Positions 1 through 8,937 of a stretch of 34,930 bases of DNA are shown piece by piece. The notes beneath the pieces were generated by a model. That model searched no databases, was not told where the DNA came from, and saw nothing but the letters and a program-made list of their open reading frames with translations. The DNA comes from Chromobacterium aquaticum. Lineage in GTDB: Bacteria > Pseudomonadota > Gammaproteobacteria > Burkholderiales > Chromobacteriaceae. The number at the start of each line of letters is the position of its first letter. The stretch's first letter is position 1. The stretch lies in contig NZ_JAJOHW010000027.1 of NCBI RefSeq assembly GCF_021129195.1, forward strand, positions 1 to 34,930, read 5' to 3'. The position numbers and the translations under genes were made by a program.

Positions 1-26
1 CCTTCCGTGTGTTTCCGTGGCAAGAA

Positions 27-1988
27 TTAGTCGGCGTTTTTCCGTGGATGTTGTGACTCAAGCGCCAACGCTCGCTCCTCGCGCCACACCGCCACCAGCT
101 CGGCGAAACGCGCGCCGGCCTCGGCCGCCAGGCCGGCGTCGTCGATCTCGCCGGCCAGCCAGCGCTCGGCCGGCCGCTGAAACAAGCTGCGCCCCACCAT
201 GAAGCCGCGGCAGCTGCGGCTGGCGCGCGCGGCGGCGAAGCCCTGGCGCAGCACGTCCAAGGGCGCGTTCAGCCCCAGCAGCACCACGCCGCGGCAATAG
301 GGATCGCGCTCGGCGATCAGCGCGTCCAGCGCCGGCCATTGCGCGGCGGCGGGCGGCTCCAGCTTCCACCAGTCCGGGTGGATGCCCAGGTTGTACAGGC
401 GCTTGAGCGCGCGGTAGACGGTGTCGTCGGCGCGCGGCAAATCCTTGGACGGGATGATTTCCAGCAGCAGTTCATGGCCGCTGGCCTGGGCGGCGTCGTA
501 GAGCGCGCGGACCTGCGCCTCCTGTTCCAGCCGGTTGTCCAGCTCATCGTCCGGGTGGTACTGGACCAGGCATTTGATCACCTGCTCGCGCGGCCAGGCG
601 TTCAAGCCGCCGGCCATCGCGCGGCCTTGCTCGAACACCAGCGGATTGGAGCCGGGCAGCTCCACCGGCCGGCCCACCCACCAGCCGCGGCCGGTGGCGG
701 CGTACAGCGCGTCGGCGCCGTAGCGCTCGTCGATCAACATCCCCACCCGCCCGTGCAGATCCAGCCGCTGCTCGACGTCGGCCACCGCTTGCACCAGCAG
801 TTGCTTCAAACGCGGCAGCCGCGTCTCGTCCGCGCCCGCCGCGCGCGCCAGTTCGAAGAACTGGCTGCGGTGGTCGAAGGCGAACACGCACAATTCGTCC
901 CAGCGCGGCCGCGCCGCGCTGACCCGATGCAGCCGGCTCAAGGCCGCGTCCTCGCCCGGCCGCCGCATCGGCGCGGCGAGAAAGCGCTCCAGCTCGGCCG
1001 GGGTCGGCATCGCCGGCGCGCAGCCGTGGCGCGACACCACCAGCGCGCCGCAGGCGTTGGCGCGGCGGCAGCATTCGGCGTAGTCGCCGCCGCGCAGCCA
1101 GGCGGACAGGAAGCCGGCCAGAAAAGCGTCGCCGGCGCCCAGCACATTCATCACCTCCACTGGCGCGCTGGCCACGCTGAAGGCGTCCTCGATGCGCGCC
1201 GGCACCGCGTCGGGAATCACCGCGCAGCCCAGCGGCCCCAGCTTGACCACCAATACCGCCCGGCTCAGCGCGCGCACTCGGGCCAAGGCCGGCATCAGCT
1301 CGGCCGCGCCGCCGGCGATCAGGAACTCCTCCTCGGTGCCGACGATGAGGTCGAACTCGGAGAGCAGGCTCTGCAAGTGGGCACTGACCTCCTCGCTGGC
1401 GATGTAGCGGGTTTCGCCGTCGCCGCGGCCGGCCAGGCCCCACAGCACCGGCCGGTAATCGATGTCCAGCACCGTGCGCGCGTCGTGGCGGCGCGCGTAT
1501 TGCAGCGCGCGGCGGCTGGCCGCCTCCACCCCGGGCCGCGACAGATGGGTACCAGTGATCAGCAAGGCCTGGCTGCCGGCGATGAAGTCCTCGTCGATGT
1601 CCTCGATGCCTAGCGCCATGTCGGCGCAGTTTTCGCGGTAGAACAGCAGAGGAAAGGTGTCGCGGTCCTTGATGCCCAGTAGGGTCAGGGCGGTCAGCCG
1701 CTCCGGGTCCACCCTCACCTGGCTGACGTCGCAGCCTTCGGCGCTCAGGGTGTTGAGCAGGAAGCGTCCCATCTGCTCGTCGCCGACGCGGGACAGCATC
1801 GCCGATTTCAAACCCAGCCGGGCCGCGCCGAAGGCGATGTTGGCGGAGGAGCCGCCCAAGTATTTGGCGAAGCTGGCCGCGTCTTCCAGCGGCGCGCCCA
1901 GTTGCTGCGCGTACAGGTCCACCGCCAGCCGGCCCAGGCAGACCAGGTCGCGGTCGCGGCCGCTGGCGAAACGGGTGGTGTTTTGCAT
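27..1988 (-). CDS. iolC: 5-dehydro-2-deoxygluconokinase fused to a DUF2090 domain
   Basis: IolC phosphorylates 5-dehydro-2-deoxy-D-gluconate in cytoplasmic myo-inositol catabolism. The 653-residue product has an N-terminal PfkB/ribokinase domain (about residues 10-325) with the family signature NVLGAGDAFLAGF, whose Asp is the catalytic base. The C-terminal domain (about 335-650; motifs VFAFDHR, MLIDERYGAD, IIPSKD, GFMVGRSLF) matches DUF2090, an aldolase-like barrel found fused to IolC in many Proteobacteria. I chose the ATG whose upstream sequence reads CTGAAAGGTAGATCTAGC, a fair ribosome-binding site; longer readings only run through the neighbouring ATPase gene in another frame. It is the last gene visible of a minus-strand inositol transport cluster. 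The other iol genes (A, B, D, E) are not in the window and may lie beyond its left edge. The family call is firm; the role of the DUF2090 part is inference. Confidence 0.93.
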   Translation of the reverse strand: MQNTTRFASGRDRDLVCLGRLAVDLYAQQLGAPLEDAASFAKYLGGSSANIAFGAARLGLKSAMLSRVGDEQMGRFLLNTLSAEGCDVSQVRVDPERLTALTLLGIKDRDTFPLLFYRENCADMALGIEDIDEDFIAGSQALLITGTHLSRPGVEAASRRALQYARRHDARTVLDIDYRPVLWGLAGRGDGETRYIASEEVSAHLQSLLSEFDLIVGTEEEFLIAGGAAELMPALARVRALSRAVLVVKLGPLGCAVIPDAVPARIEDAFSVASAPVEVMNVLGAGDAFLAGFLSAWLRGGDYAECCRRANACGALVVSRHGCAPAMPTPAELERFLAAPMRRPGEDAALSRLHRVSAARPRWDELCVFAFDHRSQFFELARAAGADETRLPRLKQLLVQAVADVEQRLDLHGRVGMLIDERYGADALYAATGRGWWVGRPVELPGSNPLVFEQGRAMAGGLNAWPREQVIKCLVQYHPDDELDNRLEQEAQVRALYDAAQASGHELLLEIIPSKDLPRADDTVYRALKRLYNLGIHPDWWKLEPPAAAQWPALDALIAERDPYCRGVVLLGLNAPLDVLRQGFAAARASRSCRGFMVGRSLFQRPAERWLAGEIDDAGLAAEAGARFAELVAVWREERALALESQHPRKNAD

Positions 1989-2002
1989 GCTAGATCTACC
2001 TT

Positions 2003-2797
<795 letters not shown>

Positions 2798-2829
2798 CTT
2801 CGACTCCTTGCGGCCCGCGGCCAGGATTG

Positions 2830-3040
2830 TTCAGCGCAGCGGCCGCGGCAAGGCGCGCCGACGCGGGCAGTGCATTGAGTACGGCAAGGAGGCGCAAGGC
2901 CGCCACATCGTTTTGCCGGCTCGACCTCGGTCCGTCACGATCGGAAAAATTCAGCGCAGCGGCTGCGGCAAGGCGCGCCGACGCGGACAGTACATTGAGT
3001 ACGGCAAGGAGGCGCAACGCGGCCGCAGGGATTTTGCCGG
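2830..3040. repeat. Tandem pair of 90-bp repeats, period 120 bp
   Basis: Two near-identical blocks (2830-2919 and 2950-3040) begin with TTCAGCGCAGCGG and end with TTTTGCCGG, exactly 120 bp apart. Each carries a central GTAC/GTAC-like inverted repeat (AGTACATTGAGTACGG in the second copy) flanked by GC-rich arms that can partly pair with each other. They fill most of the 252-bp gap between the permease and ATPase genes. No credible gene is present. The sequence differs from the 142-bp family found elsewhere in the window. Confidence 0.8.
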
Positions 3041-3049
3041 TCGTGACCA

Positions 3050-4195
3050 TCATTTGGCCTCCGTCACGCGGCGTCTGACATAGTGATTGAACAACACCGC
3101 CATCAGCAGCATCAGGCCGAGGAAGACGCGGAACCAGTCGGAATTGATATTGGTGTAGGTAATGCCGATCTGCACCACGCCGAAGATCAGCGCGCCGACG
3201 CAGGCGCCCACCACCGAGCCATAGCCGCCGGTGAGCAGACAGCCGCCTATCACCGCGGCGATGATGGCCTCGAACTCCTTTTGCAGGCCGCGGTCGGCGG
3301 CGGCGGAACCGACGTCGCACACTTGCAGCACCGCGAACAGGCAGGCGCAGAAGGCGGTGAACATGAACAGGCCTATCTTCACCTGCTTGACCGGCACCCC
3401 CACGTTCTTGGCGGCGTTGGCGTCGCCGCCGGCGGCGAAGATCCAGTTGCCGATCCGGGTGCGCGCCAGCACGAAGGCCGCGATCGCCGCCAGCGCCAGC
3501 CACCACAGCAGCACCTTGGGCACGCCGGCCGCCGCCGCGCCGCCGTCCGGCAAGGAGGCGATCGCGCCGATGCCGGCCAGCCAGTGGAACAGGCCGGCTC
3601 CGACATGACCGACGAACAGCCATTGCGCCAGCGGGTCCGCCGCCGCCAGGTCGCCGACGCCGCTGACGATGGTGCGGTTGGCGAACAGAATGGACAGCGC
3701 CAGCGTCAGGCCGCGCAGGATGAACAGAAAAGCCAGGGTGACGATGAAAGACGGCAGCCGGGTCTTGAGCACCAGATAGCCGTTGAGCCAGCCCACCGCC
3801 AGCGAACCGGCGAAGGCGAACAGGATGGCCAGCCAGAACGGCCAGCCGAAGTACAGCGGCGGGATCGCTACCATCATGCCGGCGAAGCCTATCATCGAGC
3901 CCAGGCTCAGATCGAACTCGCCGGCTATCATCAGCAGGCAGGCGCCGATGGCGATGATGCCGAGGTAGGCCGCCACCTGCGACCAGTTGACGATGCCGTC
4001 CACCGCGAACATGCCGGAACCGCCGGCGCCGACGCCGAACACCGCGAACACCAGCGCCGCACCGGCGACGGCGGCGAATTCCGGCCGTCCCATCAGCCGG
4101 TCGAACAGCGACAGCCGCCGCACTCTTTCATCATCGCCGGGCGGCGCCATGCGGATGCCCGCGGCCTTGCCCGGGCTGGCCTTGCTCATGCTCAT
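3050..4195 (-). CDS. Sugar (probably inositol) ABC transporter permease
   Basis: This inner-membrane permease belongs to the BPD_transp_2 family (RbsC/FrcB-like) and forms the channel of a CUT2 importer. The 381-residue protein has a charged cytoplasmic N-terminus of about 38 residues and then roughly ten hydrophobic segments. The family motif GEFDLSLGSMIGFAGM follows the second or third segment, and late in the protein comes TGGYGSVVGACVGALIFG, the typical EAA-like region of this family. It is co-directional with the binding-protein gene (68 bp downstream of it). Two in-frame starts (MSMSK) are 6 bp apart and I kept the longer. The family is certain; the inositol substrate is inferred from context. 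Confidence 0.9.
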   Translation of the reverse strand: MSMSKASPGKAAGIRMAPPGDDERVRRLSLFDRLMGRPEFAAVAGAALVFAVFGVGAGGSGMFAVDGIVNWSQVAAYLGIIAIGACLLMIAGEFDLSLGSMIGFAGMMVAIPPLYFGWPFWLAILFAFAGSLAVGWLNGYLVLKTRLPSFIVTLAFLFILRGLTLALSILFANRTIVSGVGDLAAADPLAQWLFVGHVGAGLFHWLAGIGAIASLPDGGAAAAGVPKVLLWWLALAAIAAFVLARTRIGNWIFAAGGDANAAKNVGVPVKQVKIGLFMFTAFCACLFAVLQVCDVGSAAADRGLQKEFEAIIAAVIGGCLLTGGYGSVVGACVGALIFGVVQIGITYTNINSDWFRVFLGLMLLMAVLFNHYVRRRVTEAK

Positions 4196-4263
4196 TGCTC
4201 TGCTCCTTGCCCCGGGCGGCCGGTAATTCCGCGCCAGGCGTCAGGTCCATCGGAAAACGGCGG

Positions 4264-5307
4264 CTAGCGGAACTGCCCGGCGTACTTCTCCACCTTGGCG
4301 ATATTGTCCTTGGTGACGAAGCCGGGGCCGGAGTTGATGTGGCGGCCCTTGTAGAGGGGGACCAGCCCGTACTCCCTCAGCCGGGCCTGGAATTTGGGAT
4401 TGGCCTTGAGCGCCGCTTCCACCTTGGCCGGGTCCGTGGTCTTGTCGCGCTTCATGATGGCCAGCGCCGCCACCGGGATATAGCCCTGCAGATAGGGTTG
4501 CTGGTCGATGGCGAACTTGATGGTGCCGTCCTTGATCGCCTTGGAAATGTCCTCGGACAGGTCGAAGGTGGCGAAGTAGAGCTTGCCGGCCAGGCCCATC
4601 TTCTTCACCGCCTTGATCGCCGGGCTGGCCGAGGTCGGCCCCAGCGTCAGCAGCGCCTGGGTACCGGGATTGTTGCGCAGATAGGCGCTGACCTTGCTTT
4701 CGATGCCGGTGGGGTCGTCGCCGGCGTCCAGCGTGGATTTGCGCACATCGGCGCCGATGGCGTCGGCGAAGCCCTTGCAGCGCTCGAAGGAGGCCGGGTT
4801 GGTGGCATAGTGGTTGACGCAGAGGAAGCTCTTGATCCCGGCGGCCTTGGCCTGCTTGCCGGAATCGAAGCCGGCGTCGTATTCCGGCTGGCCTACGTGC
4901 AGCAAGGCGCCCAGGCTTTCGCTTTGCTTGATGGTGCCGGAATTGATGGTGATCAGCGGAATCTTCTTGGCCACCACCTGGCCCAGCGGCCGCTTCAGCA
5001 CATCGTAATCGGCGATGCTGGCGATCACGCCGTCGTAATTGCGCGCCGCCGCCTGCTCGATCAAGCGCGCCATGTCGGCCAGGTCGCCATTGGGTGGATT
5101 GCGGTAATCCACCTGTACGTTGAAATCCTCGCCGGCCTGCTTGATGGCGTTCTTGATGGTGTTCCACCAGGCGTCGGAATCCGGCGCGTGGCTGACCAGC
5201 ACGAAACGGGCGTCGGCCGCCAAGGCCGGCTGGGCCAGCGCGCAGAGCGCCAGCGCCGCCGCGGGCAGTGCCCGCCTCCACTTACACTTCCAGGATCGCT
5301 GCTGCAT
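4264..5307 (-). CDS. Periplasmic sugar-binding protein of the inositol-type ABC importer
   Basis: This secreted receptor delivers sugar to the ABC permease downstream. The 347-residue product begins with a Sec signal peptide (basic MQQRSWKCKWRR, hydrophobic ALPAAALALCALA, cleavage near QPALA|AD). A periplasmic-binding-protein type-1 fold follows (Peripla_BP_4, about residues 35-320), with the typical ARNYDGVIASIADYDVL and PLITINSG segments. I chose the internal ATG because AAGGAGGAGAG lies 2 bp upstream of it. The longer reading adds an implausible run of seven arginines. It is the first gene of the minus-strand transport operon and diverges from the RpiR regulator. Confidence 0.92.
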   Translation of the reverse strand: MQQRSWKCKWRRALPAAALALCALAQPALAADARFVLVSHAPDSDAWWNTIKNAIKQAGEDFNVQVDYRNPPNGDLADMARLIEQAAARNYDGVIASIADYDVLKRPLGQVVAKKIPLITINSGTIKQSESLGALLHVGQPEYDAGFDSGKQAKAAGIKSFLCVNHYATNPASFERCKGFADAIGADVRKSTLDAGDDPTGIESKVSAYLRNNPGTQALLTLGPTSASPAIKAVKKMGLAGKLYFATFDLSEDISKAIKDGTIKFAIDQQPYLQGYIPVAALAIMKRDKTTDPAKVEAALKANPKFQARLREYGLVPLYKGRHINSGPGFVTKDNIAKVEKYAGQFR

Positions 5308-5420
5308 CTCTCTCCTCCTTCTTCTCCGCCGGCCCATCGTGGGGCCCGCTATGGTGTCGGCCGCGGCCACTGTCTGGCGTCGGGCGTGAAATCACCTTAA
5401 GAGCTTTCGCTCTATTCTGC

Positions 5421-5460
5421 AAATAATTTTCCAAATGTGTTTTTCAATAGAAAATTATTT
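5421..5460. promoter_or_regulatory. Perfect 11-bp inverted repeat, probable operator
   Basis: AAATAATTTTC (5421-5431) and GAAAATTATTT (5450-5460) are exact reverse complements with an 18-bp spacer, in an AT-rich island inside very GC-rich DNA. It lies between the divergent ABC-importer operon and the RpiR-family regulator gene. Half-sites about 29 bp apart centre to centre suit a tetrameric regulator such as RpiR-SIS proteins. Binding of the adjacent regulator is inference. Confidence 0.7.
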
Positions 5461-5480
5461 TCGAACACAAGGACAAAACG

Positions 5481-5486
5481 TATACT
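5481..5486 (+). promoter_or_regulatory. Putative -10 element of the regulator gene
   Basis: TATACT lies 26 bp before the ATG of the RpiR-family gene and matches the sigma-70 -10 consensus in five of six positions. No good -35 is visible. The expected -35 position overlaps the right half of the inverted repeat at 5450-5460, which would suit autoregulation. Confidence 0.45.
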
Positions 5487-5512
5487 GGTCAAAACCTTAG
5501 GAAAGCCCGCCC

Positions 5513-6379
5513 ATGGCCAACACCGTCCCCGCCGAGGAATTGATGCAGCGCATCGCCGCCGAATACGACACGCTGAGCAAGCAGCTGAAAGTGATTGCCG
5601 GCTATGTGGAGCAGCACCGGGGCACGCTGATGCTGCAACGCATTACCGACATCGCCCAGGCTTGCGAGGTGCAGCCTTCGGCCATCGTCCGCTTCGCCCA
5701 GCGCTTCGGCTTCGCCGGCTTTTCCGATATGCAGGCCGTGTTCCGTGACGCATTTACGCCACAGGGCGCGCCGCAGCCCAATTACCGCCAGCGCATTCAG
5801 AGCCTGATCGCCAGCCGCGACGAGCAGCGCTCCGCCGCCGGCATGACCCGGGACTTCATCGCCGCCTGCCAGCAAGGTCTGCAGGAACTGGACGCCGCGC
5901 TGGACGAGGCGCAGCTGGAGGCGGCGGTGGAACTGCTGCTGAACGCCGACAACATCTACGTGACCGGGGTGCGGCGCATGTTTCCCATCGCCTCCTACAT
6001 CGCCTACGCCTTGCAGCACACCGCCAAGAAAGTGCATCTGCTGTCCGGCCTGGGCGGCATGTTTCCGCAGCAAATCCGCAGCATTGGCGAACAAGACGTG
6101 CTGATCGCCATCAGCTTCCAGCCCTATGGCAAGGAAAGCCGCTATTGCGCGCGGGTGGCGGCGCAGCACAAGGCCAAGCAGTTGGTGATCACCGACAGCC
6201 AGCTCAGCCCGCTGGCGCGCGGGGCCGACGCGGTATTGACGGTCAGGGAAGGCTCCGCCTTCTCCTTCCGTTCGCTGACCAGCACCATCTGCCTGTGCCA
6301 GGCGCTGTTCATCGCGCTGGCCTGCCGGCTGGAGCTGAACATAGAAGAAACCAAGGAGACTGGAGGATATGATGATTGA
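5513..6379 (+). CDS. MurR/RpiR-family transcriptional regulator (probable iol regulator)
   Basis: This cytoplasmic DNA-binding repressor or activator has an N-terminal HTH_6 domain (about residues 5-80; ITDIAQACEVQPSAIVRFAQRFGFAGFSDMQ). A SIS sugar-phosphate-binding domain follows (about 125-260; NIYVTGVRRMFPIASYIAYAL, VLIAISFQPYGKES). Its length of 288 residues is normal for the family. It diverges from the ABC-importer operon and overlaps the downstream dehydrogenase gene by 11 bp, so the two are translationally coupled. RpiR-SIS proteins next to iol genes in Proteobacteria respond to phosphorylated inositol intermediates. The probable binding site is the inverted repeat just upstream. Confidence 0.92.
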   Translation: MANTVPAEELMQRIAAEYDTLSKQLKVIAGYVEQHRGTLMLQRITDIAQACEVQPSAIVRFAQRFGFAGFSDMQAVFRDAFTPQGAPQPNYRQRIQSLIASRDEQRSAAGMTRDFIAACQQGLQELDAALDEAQLEAAVELLLNADNIYVTGVRRMFPIASYIAYALQHTAKKVHLLSGLGGMFPQQIRSIGEQDVLIAISFQPYGKESRYCARVAAQHKAKQLVITDSQLSPLARGADAVLTVREGSAFSFRSLTSTICLCQALFIALACRLELNIEETKETGGYDD

Positions 6380-7367
6380 CGCAGCGCTGTTCGGAGCCGG
6401 CCGCATCGGCAAGATCCACGCCGCCAACCTAGCCCGCCTGCCGGGCATGCGGCTCAAATACGTGGTGGACAGTCACGCGCCGGCGGCGCGGGAGCTGGCC
6501 GCCGCCCACGGCGCCGAGGCCTGCGCCGCGGAACAAGCGCTGGACGATCCCGCGGTGCGCGCCGTCATCATCGCCGCCAGCACCGACACCCACACCGAAC
6601 TGATCCTGGCCGCCGCCGCGCGCGGCAAGGCCATCTTCTGCGAAAAGCCGGTGGACCTGGAGTTGGAGCGCGCGCGCCAGTGCGCCCAGGCGGTGGCCGC
6701 GGCCGGCGTGCCCTGCCTGATCGGCTTCCAGCGCCGCTACGACCCCACCTTCGCCGCGCTCAAGGCCAGGCTGGCCGCCGGCGAGATCGGCGCGCCGGAA
6801 ATGCTGATCGTCACCAGCCGCGACCCCGGCGCGCCGCCGCTGAACTATATCCGCCGCTCCGGCGGCATCTTCAAGGACATGCTGATCCACGACTTCGACA
6901 TCTGCCGCTGGATTCTGGACGACGAAGTCCTCAGCGTGCACGCCAGCGCCAGCGCGCTGAGCGACCCGGCCATCGCCGCCGCCGGCGACGCCGACAGCAC
7001 AGCGGTGACGCTGCGCACCCGCCAGGGCCGGCTGTGCCAGATCAACACCAGCCGCCGCGCCGCCTACGGCTACGACCAGCGCTTCGAAGTGCTGGGCAGC
7101 CGCGGCATGCTGCAGGCCGGCAACCACCGGCCCACCGAGGTGATCGCCTACGGCGAGCGCACCGTGGCCGCCGACTTGCCGGAGCCCTTCTTCCTGGAAC
7201 GCTATCGCCAGGCCTACGCCGCCGAGATGGCGCACTTCCTGGAGGTGATGCGCGACGGCTCCGCGCCGCGCACCACGGTGGCAGACGGCGTGCGCGCGCT
7301 GGAACTGGCCGACGCCGCCACCCGTTCCTGGCGCTCGGGTCAGGTCGTCGAATTGGATCAGGTCTAA
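6369..7367 (+). CDS. iolG: Inositol 2-dehydrogenase (Gfo/Idh/MocA family)
   Basis: This NAD-dependent cytoplasmic dehydrogenase is expected to oxidise myo-inositol to 2-keto-myo-inositol, the first step of inositol catabolism. The 332 residues show an N-terminal Rossmann fold (GAGRIGKIHAANL, about 8-20) and the family motif CEKPVDLE (about 94). The C-terminal domain carries the catalytic Asp/His region MLIHDFDICRW (about 171-181). Tandem ATGs occur at 6369 and 6372; GGAGG at 6362-6366 is spaced better (5 bp) for the second, so the true product may be one residue shorter. It overlaps the regulator gene. Its TAA stop shares its last base with a copy of the 142-bp repeat. Confidence 0.88.
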   Translation: MMIDAALFGAGRIGKIHAANLARLPGMRLKYVVDSHAPAARELAAAHGAEACAAEQALDDPAVRAVIIAASTDTHTELILAAAARGKAIFCEKPVDLELERARQCAQAVAAAGVPCLIGFQRRYDPTFAALKARLAAGEIGAPEMLIVTSRDPGAPPLNYIRRSGGIFKDMLIHDFDICRWILDDEVLSVHASASALSDPAIAAAGDADSTAVTLRTRQGRLCQINTSRRAAYGYDQRFEVLGSRGMLQAGNHRPTEVIAYGERTVAADLPEPFFLERYRQAYAAEMAHFLEVMRDGSAPRTTVADGVRALELADAATRSWRSGQVVELDQV

Positions 7368-7508
7368 GAACGTGTTTACGATCTCGCGAGCTAAGGCGAG
7401 ACAAGGCGAAAACGAGCGAAAAAGCGGAATGTACACGTGGTGCATGAGCATTTTGAGCTGGTTTTCAACTCCGTATCGCCGACGCGCAGCAGATCGTAAA
7501 CAGGTTCT
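7367..7508. repeat. 142-bp palindromic repeat, copy 1 (reverse orientation)
   Basis: The element runs from AGAACGTGTTTACGATCT to a matching inverted end (reverse complement AGAACCTGTTTACGATCT, one mismatch). It has the internal motif GGAATGTACACGTGGTGCATGAGC and no ORF with a ribosome-binding site. Its first A is the third base of the iolG stop codon. It is followed directly by copy 2. Confidence 0.88.
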
Positions 7509-7509
7509 A

Positions 7510-7653
7510 AGAGCCTGTTCACAATCTCGCGAGCAAGAGCGAGACAAGGCGTTGCGGCTGAGAAAGCGGAATGTACAAATGGTACATGAGCATTTCGAAG
7601 CGGCACTCACCGTGTCGCGTCTCACTAAGCGCAGCAGATCGTGAACAGGTTCT
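7510..7653. repeat. 142-bp palindromic repeat, copy 2 (reverse orientation)
   Basis: This is a head-to-tail neighbour of copy 1. Its ends are AGAGCCTGTTCACAATCT and, inverted, AGAACCTGTTCACGATCT. The junction with copy 1 reads GGTTCTAAGAGCC, so the two share a CTAAG-like boundary. The centre TGTACAAATGGTACATGAGC is conserved. Together copies 1 and 2 fill the 307-bp gap between the two dehydrogenase genes except for about 20 bp holding the next ribosome-binding site. Confidence 0.86.
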
Positions 7654-7674
7654 AACTCAACAGGGAGGCTTGTC

Positions 7675-8691
7675 ATGTCTACATTAAACCTCGGCGTCGC
7701 CGGCCTGGGCCGGCTGGGCCGCCGCCACGCGCTCAATCTGCGCGAGCGCATCGTCGGCGCGCGCGTGATCGCCGTCTGCTCGCCGCTGCCGGAAGAACTG
7801 GACTGGGCGCGCCGGGAACTGCCCGATGCCGCCGGCCACGCCACGCTGGACGAACTCTTGGCCGAACCGGGGCTGGACGCGATCTTGCTGGCCACCCCCA
7901 CCGCGCTGCACGCCGAGCAGATCATCGCCTGCCTGGACACGGGCAAACACGTGTTCTGCGAAAAGCCGCTAGCGCTGAATCTGGAGGACTGCCTGCGAGT
8001 GGAGCGCGCCGCCGCCCGCCGCCCGGAGCTCAAGGCCATGGTGGGTTTCGTGCGCCGCTTCGACCCCAGCTACCAGGACGCCGCCGCCAAGCTGGCCCAG
8101 GGCCTGGTGGGCCGGCCCTATCTGCTGCGCTCGCAAACCTGCGACCTTAACGACGACAGCGGCTTCTTCGTGCAATTCGCGCCCAGCAGCGGCGGCATCT
8201 TCATGGATTGCAGCATCCACGACATCGACCTGGCGCGCTGGCTGCTGGGCGCGCCGCGCCCGCTGCGGGTATGGGCCAGCGGCGTCAACGCGGTGCACGG
8301 CGCGCTGGCGCAATACGGCGATGTGGACAACGGCATGGCGATGTGCGAGTTCGAGGGCGGCAAGCTGGCCTGCTTCTACGCCTCGCGCACCCAGGCGCAC
8401 GGCCATGAAACGCTGACCGAGATCTTCGCCACCCAGGGCCGGCTGAGCGTGGGCGCCAACCCGCGCGCCAACCGGGTGGAGATCAGCGACCGCCACGGCG
8501 TGCGCAATGAATGCGTGACGGACTTCTACCAGCGCTTCGCCGAAGCCTTCACGCTGGAGCTGCAGCACTTCGTCGACGCCGCGCGCCTGGACCAGCCGCT
8601 GGCCTTGAGCCTGGCCGACGCCCGCGAAGCCACCCGCATCGGCCTGGCCATCGCGGAGGCCTTGAGGACCCGGCAGGCGGTGGAGTTGTAA
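7675..8691 (+). CDS. Gfo/Idh/MocA-family oxidoreductase, inositol dehydrogenase-like
   Basis: A second NAD(P)-dependent dehydrogenase of the IolG superfamily, 338 residues and cytoplasmic. The Rossmann motif GVAGLGRLGRRHALNL starts at residue 7, CEKPLALNLEDC lies near 100, and the catalytic segment MDCSIHDIDLARWLLG near 180. It differs clearly from the upstream IolG, so it may act on scyllo- or chiro-inositol or a related ketose; the substrate cannot be read from sequence. GGGAGG sits 8 bp before the ATG. It probably belongs to the regulator-iolG transcript but is separated by two repeat copies. Its own TAA abuts another copy of that repeat. Confidence 0.85.
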   Translation: MSTLNLGVAGLGRLGRRHALNLRERIVGARVIAVCSPLPEELDWARRELPDAAGHATLDELLAEPGLDAILLATPTALHAEQIIACLDTGKHVFCEKPLALNLEDCLRVERAAARRPELKAMVGFVRRFDPSYQDAAAKLAQGLVGRPYLLRSQTCDLNDDSGFFVQFAPSSGGIFMDCSIHDIDLARWLLGAPRPLRVWASGVNAVHGALAQYGDVDNGMAMCEFEGGKLACFYASRTQAHGHETLTEIFATQGRLSVGANPRANRVEISDRHGVRNECVTDFYQRFAEAFTLELQHFVDAARLDQPLALSLADAREATRIGLAIAEALRTRQAVEL

Positions 8692-8831
8692 GAACCTGTT
8701 CAATGTCTGCTGCGCTTCAGCGATACGGCGTTAAAAACTGCTTCGAAATGCTCATGTACCGCTTGTACATTCCGCTTTCTCAGCCGTTTTCGCCTTGTCT
8801 CGCTCTTGCTCGCGAGACTTTGAACAGGCTC
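8691..8831. repeat. 142-bp palindromic repeat, copy 3 (forward orientation)
   Basis: The left end AGAACCTGTTCAATGTCT begins on the last base of the upstream TAA stop. The right end is AGACTTTGAACAGGCTC. The centre is CTCATGTACCGCTTGTACATTCC. It is oriented opposite to copies 1 and 2. Confidence 0.87.
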
Positions 8832-8833
8832 GA

Positions 8834-8929
8834 AGAGCCTGTTCACGATCTGCCGCGCGCCGGCGGGAGCAAGGAAGAAAGACGTGAAAACGGCTGGCCT
8901 CGCGGTTGCCGCAAGGGCGTGAACACCTT
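8834..8929. repeat. Degenerate second copy of the 142-bp repeat
   Basis: It begins AGAGCCTGTTCACGATCTGC directly after copy 3 and ends near GGCGTGAACACCTT, which resembles the inverted right end. The middle has lost the GTACA palindrome and is diverged. Confidence 0.55.
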
Positions 8930-8937
8930 CAAAACTA

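Noticed and set aside
1-26. A duplicated TTTCCGTGG at the left edge of the window (positions 12-20 and 40-48).
   Set aside because: Too short, partly inside the end of iolC, and without flanking context.
8700-8830. A recurring short reading frame inside the repeat copies (MLMYRLYIPL...FSPCLALARE), open in copies 1, 3, 5 and 6.
   Set aside because: There is no ribosome-binding site. The frame shifts or stops in copies 2 and 4, and the elements lie directly after stop codons. It is best explained as a by-product of the conserved repeat sequence.
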